Assembly: GCA_029953675.1 (NCBI GenBank)
Contig: JAMWBK010000003.1
Coordinates: 1,364,001 to 1,428,000, forward strand
Length of the DNA: 64,000 nucleotides
Source: Rhodosorus marinus
Taxonomy: Eukaryota; Rhodophyta; Stylonematophyceae; Stylonematales; Stylonemataceae
Direction of reading: 5' to 3'
In this document: positions 19,251 through 31,087 of the stretch, piece after piece
How the letters are laid out: each line of letters begins with the position of its first letter
How positions within the stretch are numbered: position 1 is the stretch's first letter
Made by a program: the position numbers and the translations under genes
Notes under the pieces: generated by a model
The model's input: only the letters and a program-made list of their open reading frames with translations
The model's database searches: none
What the model was told of the DNA's origin: nothing

Positions 19251-20849
19251 ATGGAGAGGACTTGTCTAGCAGGCTTTCTTCTCCTACTCATCGCGATCGG
19301 AGGGGCCATTGATAGTGGCGAGAGTCTCCTCGAATCACAGAACGAAGTTGAGTCCGCAGTTCAATACTCACGTGAGGGACGAGCAAAGATCATAAGATCC
19401 TCCGATGAATTGCCAGAGTACGCGAAGGCGACCCCGGCGAAAAGGAAGAGTCTGATTGATATGCCAATCAATTTTGACTGGTCAAACGTGAAAGGAAAGA
19501 ACTACTTAAGTCCTTCGTGGAATCAACATGTTCCGACATACTGCGGATCTTGCTACCTGCACGCTTCTCTTACCGCTGCGCAGGATCGAATCAAAGTGGC
19601 AAAGCATGGAGAAGGTCCAGACGTTATGCTCTCCCGCCAGTCACTGCTAAACTGCATCAGTGCGAAAGAGGGAAAGGCGTCTGGTGGTGTATCTGATGGA
19701 TGTAGGGGTGGAGACTCGCTCGATGTATACAGATACATGCATGATATTGGTCTTCCGGATGAAACCTGTAACACATATCAGGCTAAGGAGACAACTGTTT
19801 GCGACGCGCGAGCTCAGTGCATGAATTGTATGCCTTTTGCAGAACCCGTTATGGAAAATTTTAAGTGCTGGGCAGTTGAAAATTTCATCAACTACAGGGT
19901 AACTGAGTTTGGAAAGCTTCCAAAGGATGAAGCCGCGATAATGTCCGAGGTCCAGGTCAGGCGATCACCGTAGCTCGGTGAAAGTTGACACTATTCATAC
20001 ATGTGCTGATGATGAATTTCTTTGTGACAATGGAGCAGGATGGCGGACCCGTAGCCTGCTCTCTGGCAACGACGGAAGATTTTGATTACAACTACGCAGG
20101 CGGAGTTTGGACGAAGGGAACAAACCAGACTGAATCGAACCACATCATCGAAATAACCGGATGGGGAGTAACTGAAGGAGGAGTCAAGTTTTGGCAAGCG
20201 AGAAACTCGTGGGGAACCTACTGGGGAGACCTAGGATTTTTTAAGGTGAGCTCAACATGCCCACTTGCTCAAGGGTCAGAGGTTTCGGAACTCATGTCAT
20301 TGAACACCTTCGGTTCTGTATCGAGAGTTGTTACAGATTGTCGTTCTCCTGGTTCTGCCTCTTCTGATATGTATAGTCGTGGCATCTTCCTTGTTCTGAT
20401 TGGTCGTATCTAAAACTCGCTTCCAGATTCTCCGCGGCGAAAACCTGATGCTGATTGAAGAAGACTGCTGGTTTGTGCACGTTGACTGGTCTTCGGAGGA
20501 GCAAGTCAGCGGCGGGGAACTGGTCGGCGGCATGCATGGTCTGCGGACAAAAAGTGCCGAGGCCAAGCAGATTGACGCCACCTTCAAGAGGGAGCTAATC
20601 AGAAACGCTGCAGACGACATAGAGCAACTCAATCCACCATCTGGAGATTGGGAAGCTTCACACGTCCAGCGAGAGGATGCTCGGCTGGACCAGGGACCCC
20701 TCACCCGTCGAAACTCTTCATACTTCCAAAGTTTTCCAGTGTCGGTATGGTTGGTGCTTAGCTTCGCTACTGGCTTCGTCCTCTGCACGTTTTGGGAAAA
20801 AGAGAAAAGAGTCCGACGCGCAGGTTATAGGGCAATTGAGGCGGCTTAG
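19251..20849 (+). CDS. Cathepsin X/Z-like cysteine protease with C-terminal membrane anchor
   Basis: Exons 19251-19955, 20039-20245, 20427-20849; all phase 0; 444 aa. Signal peptide at residues 1-20 (LAGFLLLLIAIGGA). Short propeptide as in cathepsin X. The mature start carries QHVPTYCGSCYLHA with catalytic Cys at about 101. The Q-H-[IV]-P loop is diagnostic of cathepsin X, and PDETCNTYQAKE also matches that family. Catalytic His is near 270 (SNHIIEITGWG) and Asn near 291 (RNSWGTYWGD). The residue after the active Cys is Tyr instead of the usual Trp. Family members normally end soon after the last conserved Cys. Here about 120 extra residues follow, with a hydrophobic segment (~409-426) and a short basic tail ending GYRAIEAA. 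YRAI fits the YxxPhi sorting signal. Inferred: lysosome/vacuole membrane-bound carboxypeptidase. Confidence 0.9.
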
Positions 20850-21667
20850 AGAACTCCCCTTTAGGTGAGAATGAGGGTGCTGATTCTCATACAGTTTAGT
20901 GCGTTGTTGCAGAGGGCTATGCTCCAATTGCTAGCCGGAGACGCTTCGCAGTGTGCATGCAAGCTTCCTTGATGATTTTAGAATGGCAATAAGATCAACC
21001 CCTTTGATTCAAGTTAACCCCAGACTAGCGTTACTCCAAGCCAGCTTCGCTGCTCGTCACACACAATCCACAGACGTGGGCATTTGGGCAACATCCAGCA
21101 AGGTTGTTGGTGCATGTAAAGTGCACACGTGGTTGAAGGGAGACGCATTGATCGGTCTTCGCCGAGGGATACAATCAAAAAAGCAGCGCATGGTCTTCCC
21201 TGATGCACTTGCAGAATCACCCGCTCCTCTGAAAAGCGCTTGTTGAAGTTAAGTCATCTGGAAACAGCTTTCCCTCCAACACTATCAACTACAGGTAGAC
21301 GGAGCACATCGCTCTGTGCCCTCGCAGACTACAGTTTCCAGCCACGACCCCGCGGGGTTCCGCAGCACTGTCCGAACGACTAAAAGGAAGCAGCATTGCT
21401 AGATCTCCGATTGGACGCTCTCAACGAAAAACTTTTAGCCGCGTTTGGACTCACGAGCGGGCTTCCACTCCGCCCTCCGCAATGAACAATATCCTGCATA
21501 ATCCTCTGGTTGTAGAAGCTGCCTCGAAAGCTTCAGGCTGCCTTGGGGAGGCAAACCCCGATGGACTCTCGGCACTATACATGGCTCGGCTAGTTTGATA
21601 GAAGGGAATGCTCGGTATTGTTCGACGTTTAGTGGAAGACTAGCTACCAAGGAAAAGAAGCATAAAG
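20850..21667. other. Interval with a retroelement scrap
   Basis: 21016-21040 contains AACCCCAGACTAGCGTTACTCC, a short piece of the 3'-end repeat seen at 6597-7135. Otherwise no recognised gene. It includes the UBA5 promoter region. Confidence 0.45.
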
Positions 21668-23607
21668 ATGGAAGAATTGACGGACGAGCTTCGTGCAAGC
21701 TTCGATAAGGTGCTGAGCACCTTGAATACACAGGCGAGGGAGAAAACGGTATGTGCCCACCTTTGACGGAAGTGCATCGGTCCACTTCCCTGTTGCGCCC
21801 TGCATCATGTCAGAGACCACAATTCGCTATCGCTTCTGCTAGTCCTGGATAGAGACAGAATGTGAATAGCTGGGATTGTTCAATGACTAGAATAATCTGG
21901 CCGAATATTGACCGTGAACGCTTCTTTTGCCTCTTCTGTTGTGCATCGGTAAGGAGTCGTTGGTTCGCTCTCTGAAGGCGTCCCTTGATGCGTTGACCGA
22001 CTCCGCGAAAGCTAGAGAAAAAATTGACCAGATGTCCTCGGAGGTAACCGCCGACAACCCATATTCCAGATTAATGGCTCTCAAGCGAATGGGAATTGTC
22101 GAAGACTATGAGAAGATTAGGGAGTGCTCGATCGCTGTAGTCGGTATTGGCGGTGTTGGCTCCGTCGCGGCGGAAATGCTGACTCGCTGCGGAATTGGGA
22201 AGCTGATCCTTTTTGATTATGATAAGGTAACCAATTCCGCCATCCATACAACACGTCGTGCGCGCTTACTAGGGATTTGCTGTTGAATAGCAGGGTACTG
22301 CTGCTTTGCTGCCCGTGGTTGGCATAACCGTATGCGGAGCTTTCTAACACAAGCTATTCGCTTTAGGTTGAGCTCGCGAATATGAATCGGCTCTTCTTCA
22401 GACCAGAGCAGAGCGGTCTTAGCAAAGTTGAAGCGGCGAAGGAAACGTTAGTTGAAATCAACCCGGATGTTCAATTTGAGACGTACAACTACGACATCAC
22501 AAGCATGGAGTCGTTCAGCCATTTCTGTGGTAGACTTAAGGAAGGCGCACTGGGTAGGGCCTTTTTTGGAACCATTTTTGGCACACTGGGAACATTTTGG
22601 TTGCTATCTTCCACGCGCCACTGAATTTCATTGGAACCCTTCGGCAGACGGCGGGCAACTTGACTTGGTGCTGAGCTGTGTGGACAACTACGGAGCAAGG
22701 ATGGCTATAAACAGTGCTTGCAACGAGATTGGACAGACGTGGATGGAGTCCGGGGTTTCGGAGAATGCTGTCTCCGGTCATATCCAGCTCATGGTCCCCG
22801 GGAAACTCGCGTGCTTTTCATGCGCTCCACCGCTGGTCGTTGCATCTGAAATTGACGAGCGGACCCTGAAGCGAGAGGGAGTTTGCGCGGCTTCCCTGCC
22901 CACGACAATGGGTATCGTAGCCGGGCTCCTAGTACAAAATGTACTGAAGCATCTCTTAAATTTCGGTCAGGTATGATTCCTTTTCCTTGCTGAAGTACTG
23001 AATTGTACTGCCAAGTCCGGGACTTCGCTTGTTTTTGTACAGCTGTGGATTCGTGAACTTGAAAATGCTTCCTAAACTACAGGAAATAACCTCTTGAGTG
23101 TAGGTTAGCGAATGTCTTGGATACAATGCTATGAAGGACTTCTTTTCCTTGATGGTTTTGCAACCAAACCCCTCTTGCTCGGACTCGTGGTGCCTAAAGC
23201 AACAGGAACTATTCGCGCAGAAAGTCAAAGCAGAAGAGAAGAACCGAGCGGAGATAGGGTCTGGTGAGGTTGAGGAAGATCTTCCATTACACGCGGAAAA
23301 TGAATGGAACATTGTTGTCGAAGATGATCCAGTTGAATCGGCAGGGCAAAAGTCAGAGCTGAATGAGGCGAAGCACAAGGTTAGTGTCACAATGTTAATA
23401 TATTGTATCGGTGCTGACAAGGCTAACCCATATCTGCAACTTGTTTCTCGATTGCGGCCTTCGACTACCCGGTGGTGAGTACAGCCTGCGGAAGGCTTGA
23501 AATTTGAGTTCGAGCCTGCGAAGAGCTCGGTGAATAACGATGAGCTAGTTGCGGGCTCTGAGAAGGATATTGGGGAGCTAATGTCACAGTTGGACCAGCT
23601 AAAATAG
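21668..23607 (+). CDS. UBA5: UBA5, UFM1-activating E1 enzyme
   Basis: Exons 21668-21748, 21954-22226, 22367-22553, 22648-22970, 23104-23379, 23485-23607; phases agree; 420 aa, normal for UBA5. UBA5 adenylates UFM1, forms a thioester and passes UFM1 to UFC1, mainly for ER-linked ufmylation. Visible: nucleotide loop [59 protein letters not shown]; active-site Cys near residue 260 in [14 protein letters not shown]; zinc pairs CFSC and CSDSWC. NEWNIVV near 355 matches the LIR/UFIM motif (human E-W-G-I-E-L-V) that binds UFM1 and ATG8. The C-terminus [13 protein letters not shown] matches the UFC1-binding end. Exon 2's acceptor could be 21953 or 21956. Identity is certain. Confidence 0.97.
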
Positions 23608-24483
23608 TGGAGAGCAGCCCCCTCCGTCTTCGTTTCAAAGGAAAACCCCCACACACGCTACGATCCAAAAGACAGGCAACCGGTTTGTCTACTGAAGCGT
23701 TTTTGAAGTAACCCCGGCCAGAGTCTAGAGTCAAATTTGAGTCTGCCAAGCAGCACAATGTGGATATAGGAACAAGGCTATGTAATACGGTTAACCGTTC
23801 CCATGGGGATCCGAAATCCGGAATAGCATTGTTGGAAACACCGCAAATCGCAGTGCATTAAATCTTGCGAGGCTTGAACCACTCATGAGCGTTTGAGAAT
23901 CAGGTAAATAGTTGCAATGAATATTAGAGGAAAGTTTGACTGATCAACTCCTCCGCTGCAAATCTTGAGATCCTGTTTATCGTCCATAAGCAAATCAGCG
24001 AAATCCCTTTGGTAGGCACACAAAAGTAAGCGGATATCAAACTACTTTTTGTGCACCTGGTCGGGTCAACGAAGGAGTTGACGGAATCTGCGCTGTCGTA
24101 AGGTTTCAGCTGGCGACTAAAGCTTATTCCCCTTCCTTTTTTGTATCCAACTGCCTTTGCCCATATGCAAACACTCCTAGCAAACACCTTCCTCCCCACA
24201 CACTGCTCATCCACGCTCCCCTCCAAACTGCCAAGAACCAAACCATTTCTGCTCTCAGCGTTGATCCGTCGACTGAGTTACGACGTTGTCGGCGACCGTT
24301 GTCACGATTGGCGGGGCCTTAGCTGCAGATTAATAAAGCAATATTCCTCCATTGCCTTTTTGCCGGAATGAGATGAGGACTAGGTGCATGGATCTGAAGC
24401 AGAAAGTATAGGGCGATACAAGATCGACTGCGTAGGGATGAGGACGTCTGTGTTGGCGAATTGAAATTGTGTTCTTGGCAATA
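23608..24483. other. UBA5-PEP carboxylase intergenic region
   Basis: No coding feature recognised. Minus-strand open frames (23924-24241, 24319-24632) partly overlap the PEPC 5' end and look like chance frames. Confidence 0.5.
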
Positions 24484-27400
24484 ATGGATTCCAGGCAGGA
24501 GGCTCTGAGCAGGTTGCTGCGTGCTCGAGCGAGGGTGGGCACGGATGATCTGGATACAGCGCTCGGCCAGGACGTGCACATGCTGAGGACGGATCTGCTT
24601 GGTGTAGTGCAAAGATGTGAATCAGCAAGCATGTACGATAAACTCGAGAAAATGGCTCGACTGTCGCAAGTTGATAATTTGGAGCAGTCAGAGCATAGCT
24701 TTCAAGCCATGGTCAAGTTCATGGATAGCATGACTTCAGAGGAACTAATCAAGGTATTTCTTAGTTCCCAAAGCCAGTCTTTCAGCGACGAATAGTGAGA
24801 TCTATGAGTTTCGAATTTTAAGTGTTCCATGAGCGCTCAGCTTCAATTAGCGTCTTACTTCGTCCCCCTCTCTCTTATCGGTTGTTCTGGCTTGCCTGAG
24901 CAGATGGCATCTCTTTATTCGCATATGATGAATCTCGCTAACATGGTTGAGCACGTTCATCGAGTTCTGGGAAGCCGGCAGGACTTGCGTGGTAAAGACG
25001 GCTTCGAGTTTTCGGTTGAGAAAGCTTTTTCTGAGCTGGTCAAACAAGGCCAGAGTCCAAGCAGGATCCGAGCCGCCCTGTGCAAGCAGAAGGTAAAACA
25101 TCACTTCTTGAAGTCCTTATCCGTTCCTTTGCAGTTGCACAGGAATCTGGTTATTCGTTGTCTGACCGATGTGATCAACCTGCTTGGTGGTCTTCATTTC
25201 CAGGTCGAAATGGTGCTCACAGCGCACCCAACCCAGGCCCTACGGAGAAGCTTGTTATCCAAACTTCAGAATGTGGGCCATGATCTTCTTAGACTGCGTT
25301 CCAGTGAGCTCGTACCCCAGGAAAGGAGCCATACTCGAAACCGAATTAAGGAGAATATTCACGCTATGTGGTGAGAAGCCTTGCTTGCAGGGGCTCCGCA
25401 CTCAGGGCAGTCGACGCTTAGCTTTCTTTCTTTCCATCCTAACCATTGACGATGCAGGAGGACAGATGAAGTCCGTAGGACAAAGCCAAGGCCAGAAGAT
25501 GAAGCTCGTTCCACACTCCAGGTACGACGCGAGCAAAAAGCCTTTATGGAAATCTTGAAAAGACCTCGTGAGCGATCGCTCACTACATCGTTTTGATGGA
25601 ATTCCGGCCTTGACAGGTCCTGGAGCGGACCGTGTGGAACGCTGTGAGTATCGTTTGCACATCCAACCAAACGCCTAAGGAAGACTCTGAGCGCCTTACA
25701 CCTACTAAAAGTTGTTCTTTATGCACTCTGTGGATCATGTCGCATTCAACCAGCTTCCGCAATATTTGAAATTCATCGACGGCATGCTCACAAGGCACAA
25801 GCTCAAGCCCCTTCCAATCGATTGTACACCCTTTATATTCGGCTCTTGGGCTGGCGGGGACCGTGACGGTATGAACAAAAGGCGAGAACGCGTCCGCTGG
25901 CATGCTAATTCCTAAGAATCCGCATTACTTCTTCACGGTGTCAGGAAACCCATTCGTGACGCCGGATGTGACAAAGCATGTCGTCTTCATCAACCGCTTT
26001 CGAGCTGCGACTCTTTATCTTGAGCTTATTGAATCGCTAATGTTCGATTTATCAATGCTAAGCGCGGATGAAGAGCTAATGGACTACAATGAAACCTTGT
26101 CAGAGTCAAGCGAAGTGGTTACGGTATGAAGTGGACCAAGCAGTTTGCTAGAATCGTTGTACCCATGTTTGTTTGCTCTATCCGAAGCTCGGCTGTACGC
26201 AGATGTAAGAAGCCCGGGGTATCGGGGTCTGATTTTCTTGCCCGTGTAAACAGGGGAGAGCAGTGTTCCGGGAGTTTTGGAATCATGTGCCGAAATCCGA
26301 GCCATATCGCATATGCCTCGCCTATGTCCGGGATCGCATGAGTGCTACAAGGGACTACTGCGAAGCACAACTGAACGATCGTCCTGTAGATCCGGTAAGC
26401 TGTTTGTAAAGAACGCTACGCCATGCCACGTTCGCTTTCTGAGATGGTTTAATGCCGTCTGTTGTGGCATCGTCTTCGTAGGATATTGAAAAGAAGATCT
26501 ACAAGTCGAAGGAGGACTTCCTCGAGCCAATGATGAAAATGTATAATTCCTTACACAAGCACGGGGATGGAATCGTTGCTCAGGGAGAGCTCTTGGACAC
26601 CATCCGGCGCATTCACGCGTTCGGCCTATCCCTGGTATACTGCTAGCTCTTGTGGAATCCCTTGAGCTTCCGGCATGGCTTGAAGGCTGAATCCATCCGC
26701 CTCTTCCTACCTTTTTTTCCTCCGAAAAATTCTCTAAGGTCCGACTGGATATCAGACAGGAGGCAGACAGGCACACGGAAGCTATGACCGAAATAACTGA
26801 GTACATAGGAGATGGACTGTACTCAGACTGGACAGAAGAGAAAAGAGTAGAGTATCTGAACTCCTTTCTTTCATCCAATCGCCCCCTAATTCCACGACAT
26901 ATGAGGTGCAGTGATCGGGTACGTTTCTTAATCGATGCACTTTTGCAAGACTGTTGTAGAAGTCCCTCAGCCCCTGCTGTTGCGCGCATCCATAAGTCTG
27001 TTGAGGCACTTATTGAACACTCGGCCCCCTTTCGCCAAATGTTTGGAAAAGGTTCAAGAAATCCTGGACACATTCAAGATGATTTGTGGGTTAGATCGCG
27101 ATTCGCTTGGGGCGTACATTATCTCAATGTGCATGAATCCATCGGACGTACTCCTTGTGGAGGTACTTCAACACGAAGCTGCGAGCTCCATGGATGTTGT
27201 GCCTCTCAGGGTTGTCCCGCTTTTGGAGACTATTCATGCATTGCAAACTGGGGCCAAAACTCTAGAAAATCTTTTCCAAAACGAAACGTAAGAAATCATT
27301 CAGTTTGTAGGAACCTTTAGGGGATACCTTACTAGTTCTTTGCGCATACCTTGTACGTTTTTTAGGTACCTGTCGCAGTTAAGAAGTCGTTTCAACAGTG

Positions 27401-28978
27401 TTCAGGAGGTTATGGTTGGCTACAGCGACTCCGGCAAGGACGGTGGGCGAGTGACGTCCGCATGGGAGTTGTACAAGTCGCAAGAGTCAATGGTGGCGGT
27501 AGCGCAGAAGTATTCTGTGGTTCTCCGTTTCTTCCATGGTAGAGGGGGTACTGTGGGGCGTGGCGGTATGAATCAGGCGTAATTCTTTCTGGGTCCGAGT
27601 CCATTCAGTATGTCTAAACTTCCCGGAATTGTGATTCTTTCCCCCAGGCGGACCACAACACCTCGCTATTTTGTCTCAGCCACCGAAGTCCATAAACGGC
27701 TACTTGCGGGTTACAATTCAAGGGGAGGTGCAGCAGCAGGACTTTGGATTGCCTGGCCTGTGCTACAACACGTTCGAGATGTACTCTTCTGCGGTGCTCA
27801 AGGCGGATATGCTCGTTAGTCCTGTAAGTGCTTAAGGCCAATCGTCCAGGCGGAGTCTAGCGCTCTGACTGGGCATGGCTCGAGTGGTGTCTGTTTAGTT
27901 ATTCATACGATTAGAATGGCTTGCATATTTGTTTAGCTCCCCTCTCTAACTAATGCCACGATTGCTTTATGCCATCGCAGGAAACGAAGCAATCTTGGAG
28001 GCAAACAATGGAAGACATGAGCCGATCTTCCTACACTAAATATAGAGAAATTGTATACGAAGAACCAAGGTATGCGAGGAAGCAGTTCAGTGCCTTCGAT
28101 TCCTCTGGGGACATGACTTTTCAGTTTTAGCTAGCGGAACTAACAGGCGAGTACTACTGTTCAGGTTTGTGGACTACTTCCGCCACGCGACACCAGAGAG
28201 AGAGTTGGGCCTGCTCAACATCGGCTCAAGACCACAAAAGAGGAAAGAAGGTGGTGTCGAAACGCTGCGGGCAATCCCATGGGTGTTCGCCTGGACACAG
28301 ACAAGACTCCATCTACCTGTGTGGTTGGGATTGGGAACTGCGGTACATGACGCACTCCAGAAAGGCAGGCAAGAAGAGCTTCGGTAGGCCGTCGGACAGG
28401 CTAGCATAAAACCCTGTCAAATAGCAACCCCTTGAGCCTGTCGCGAGGAGTCGTGCGGGGCGATTCTTCCAACAGTACTGACTCTATCACTTCTTGTGCT
28501 GCTTCTGACCATCAGCGATATGTACAGAAATTGGCCCTTCGCCCGTTCGTTCTTCAGTCTAATATCCATGGTCCTGGCGAAAGCGGACCCGAGGATTTCG
28601 GCGCTCTACGACGAAGGGCTTGTCCCAGAAGAACTGCAACCGTTCGGTCAGGACCTTCAGGACTTGCTCCTCGAGACCGTTGACAACGTACTAAAAGTGA
28701 CTGGAGAATCACGGCTACTTGAAAACGAGGAAACAATGGCACTTGCATTGGAGAATCGCAGGCCCTGGATGGCACCTCTGAATGTTGCACAGGTACGGCT
28801 GAATTGGCGTTAAAGCAAAGCTCTTGGCCTTAAGAGATATGAGCGTACGCCTAACAACACTGACCATGTCAAACAGGTTGCTGCTCTAGAGAGGTACAGA
28901 AAAGGAGACGAAGATGTCGTGGACGCCTTGATCATAAGCATGAAAGGAGTTGCAGCGGGAATGCAGAACACTGGATGA
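24484..28978 (+). CDS. PPC: Phosphoenolpyruvate carboxylase
   Basis: Seventeen exons: 24484-24753, 24904-25092, 25204-25370, 25458-25521, 25617-25643, 25754-25868, 25945-26123, 26254-26394, 26482-26634, 26739-26918, 27052-27287, 27366-27565, 27648-27823, 27981-28069, 28165-28383, 28516-28792, 28877-28978. Every junction is GT-AG and in phase; 927 aa. PEPC adds bicarbonate to PEP to make oxaloacetate in the cytosol. Motifs: [11 protein letters not shown] (catalytic His), [81 protein letters not shown], and the C-terminal QNTG typical of plant-type enzymes. The N-terminus lacks the plant phosphorylation motif (S-I-D-A-Q-L-R), so kinase control of the plant kind is not evident. Exon 5 is a 27-nt microexon. 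Confidence 0.97.
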
Positions 28979-29654
28979 ATAGATGCAGATGACAAACGCA
29001 CAAAACTTTAACTACTATTCGGAAGAGAAGGACAGCCCTCCGCAGTCTTCCATGATTCTGTAGATTGCTGCTCGATGCTTTGAGAAGGCCTTCTCCGTGA
29101 AAGTAGAAACTTTACTTTTTCGCATACCAAGCTCGGCTTTGAACAACCCGCACACCAAAATTACAATTAAAGCAACTCTGGCAGAGCTCAAGGAACGAAT
29201 GCGTCTCAAACGAGAACCCTCGTGTGGCGAACAGCCAGCGAAGCGAAAAAGAAAAGGACACGGAGGATTGAATTCCGCTGTACTTTGATCGATCTCCGTT
29301 GATTGCTGATGAATGCAGGCAATCCCTACTAGGTTGAATCAATGCGTCTATTCCGATACTGGAAAAAAAAAGAACGACCGAGGGCAGAAAAGAAGACCGT
29401 TGGAGGCATTCCCTGGTAAGTTCGAGTTGACGCGTGTGCCCCTGCTTGCTCTCTCTTGTGGAGCAAACCCTAATCTGCTGGCAGGTTCGCAGATCGCTGC
29501 CATTGCAGGGATTGAGGGTACGAAGGACCTACGACGTGGACAGAGGGGAGCTGCCGGCTGAATTTGAAGGACTGTTTAACCCAAATTGTTGGTACTAGGA
29601 GGACCTGAACAGAAGAGCAGCTGATCCGGGGAACCGGAAATAGATCGCGGGAAT
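28979..29654 (+). other. Possible unrecognised small multi-exon gene
   Basis: After a candidate acceptor near 29061 a plus frame runs to 29287: ARCFEKAFSVKVETLLFR, KITIKATLAELKERM, then a basic PAKRKRKGHGG. Further candidate exons lie at 29345-29420 and 29507-29560, the latter including a frame DVDRGELPAEFEGLF. The basic run looks like a nuclear signal. I cannot join them with confidence or name a family. Could be chance frames between PEPC and the next gene. Confidence 0.3.
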
Positions 29655-30954
29655 ATGGCGATCAAAGTGGCTTTCACATTTCCTGTGGCTGCCAGAAAGG
29701 CCAGGAGCCAAAACGTGAGTAGGAGTTCTCTCATTGGCCAAAACGACCAATGGAGCACATGGTCGATTCTGACTCTCGCGGCGACGTTGGGCATGGCATC
29801 TGAGAAAAGCCCTGTCGGAAAAGCATTGACAAGCCCGGTATGTGCCATGCTATGTACTGCCGTCATGGTCAATTCCGGTGTCCTACCAGCTAGAAACGTA
29901 GCTCTTGGCGACGTGCAAAAGTCTGTAGCGATGTTGACCAGTCCCCTCCTACTTCTCAACGCAAACCTGAGAAAGGTGCTGAAAGAGTCCGGAACAGGCA
30001 TGTTGACTTGCTTTGTGCTGTCGGCTATCTCCGTGTGCTTAGGAGGCGCAGGCGCGTTTCTTGTGGTATCTGCTCTAAAATATGAGTTGAACTGGAAGCT
30101 TTGTGCAGCGCTCATCGCCAAGAATGTCGGCGGTGGCCTCAACTACATTGCAGTCTGCGCTACACTGGGTCTCCCAGGTGACGTCATCGCGTCCGGACTA
30201 ACGATCGATAACGTAGTCGGACTGATTTACTTTCCCGGAATCTCATACCTATCAAAAGTCTGGGTCGGCCGGGAGAAGCAGATGCTGCAGGGGTCCACAC
30301 AACGCGCAGAATCCAGACTCAATGAGGGAGAAACACGGTTTATGGCTTCAGAGCTAGCAACAGCTCTCGCTTTCGCTTCAGTTATTGTAGCTACGTCGAA
30401 ATTGATAGCACTTCGCACACGTAGTACGGCTTCGATGCCAATAGCTACCGCCATAGCTGTCGGTATAGCATCGTTGTGCCCGGCCCTTATCGAACCCTTC
30501 CGAATCGCTGGAGAGGAGCTCGGCAAAGTTCTCCTCTATATTTACTTCGCATCAGCCGGGGCGGGCGGAGGAACCGTCGCCAGTGCCGCGAACTTGCTCC
30601 CTCTGCTCGGGTTCTGCTTGATAATGTATTCAATACACGTCCTAGTCTTGTTGGCGTGTATCCGCTTCTTCAAGCTCGAACCGAAAGAGGCTTTCCTCGC
30701 GTCGAATGCCAGCATTGGAGGCCCAGCAACTGCTTCTGCCATGGCTGTGGCTAAAGGTAAACCGAACCCATCAACCAAGCGAAAACATATCAACTTCAGT
30801 CGAATATTCACTTTGGCTTCATACGGAATTCCTCTTCCACGCTGAAGGCTGGACGAAGCACGTCGTTCCCGCCGTTCTAGTGGGGAACCTTGGCAACGCG
30901 ATCGCGACATTTTTGGCCCTATCAATAGGGCAGAACGTCCTGAGCCGGCTATAA
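29655..30954 (+). CDS. DUF819 family multi-pass membrane protein
   Basis: Exons 29655-30756 and 30848-30954; 91-nt intron, phase 1; 402 aa. Many hydrophobic helices (about nine). Family signatures: NLRKVLKESG, LIAKNVGGGLNYIAVCATLG, LTIDNVVGLIYFP, a loop, then IYFASAGAGG, SNASIGGPATASAMAVAKGW, and a C-terminal VPAVLVGNLGNAIATFLA. DUF819 proteins (YjcL-like) occur in bacteria and plant/algal plastids; the substrate is unknown, transport is presumed. Residues 1-25 are basic and hydroxyl-rich (FTFPVAARKARSQNVSRSS), a possible plastid or mitochondrial presequence. Faces the M48 protease gene tail-to-tail with 133 bp between stops. Confidence 0.88.
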
Positions 30955-31087
30955 GTAAAACCGCAGAGGTAGACACAAAAGATAGCTTTTTTCGATTGTA
31001 CAAGACATAGAACCATGTACAACCATGCACTGCAGAATACATATCTCGTTAGCCCAGCCAGGTAGCACACAGGGCTGTGACTTAAGA

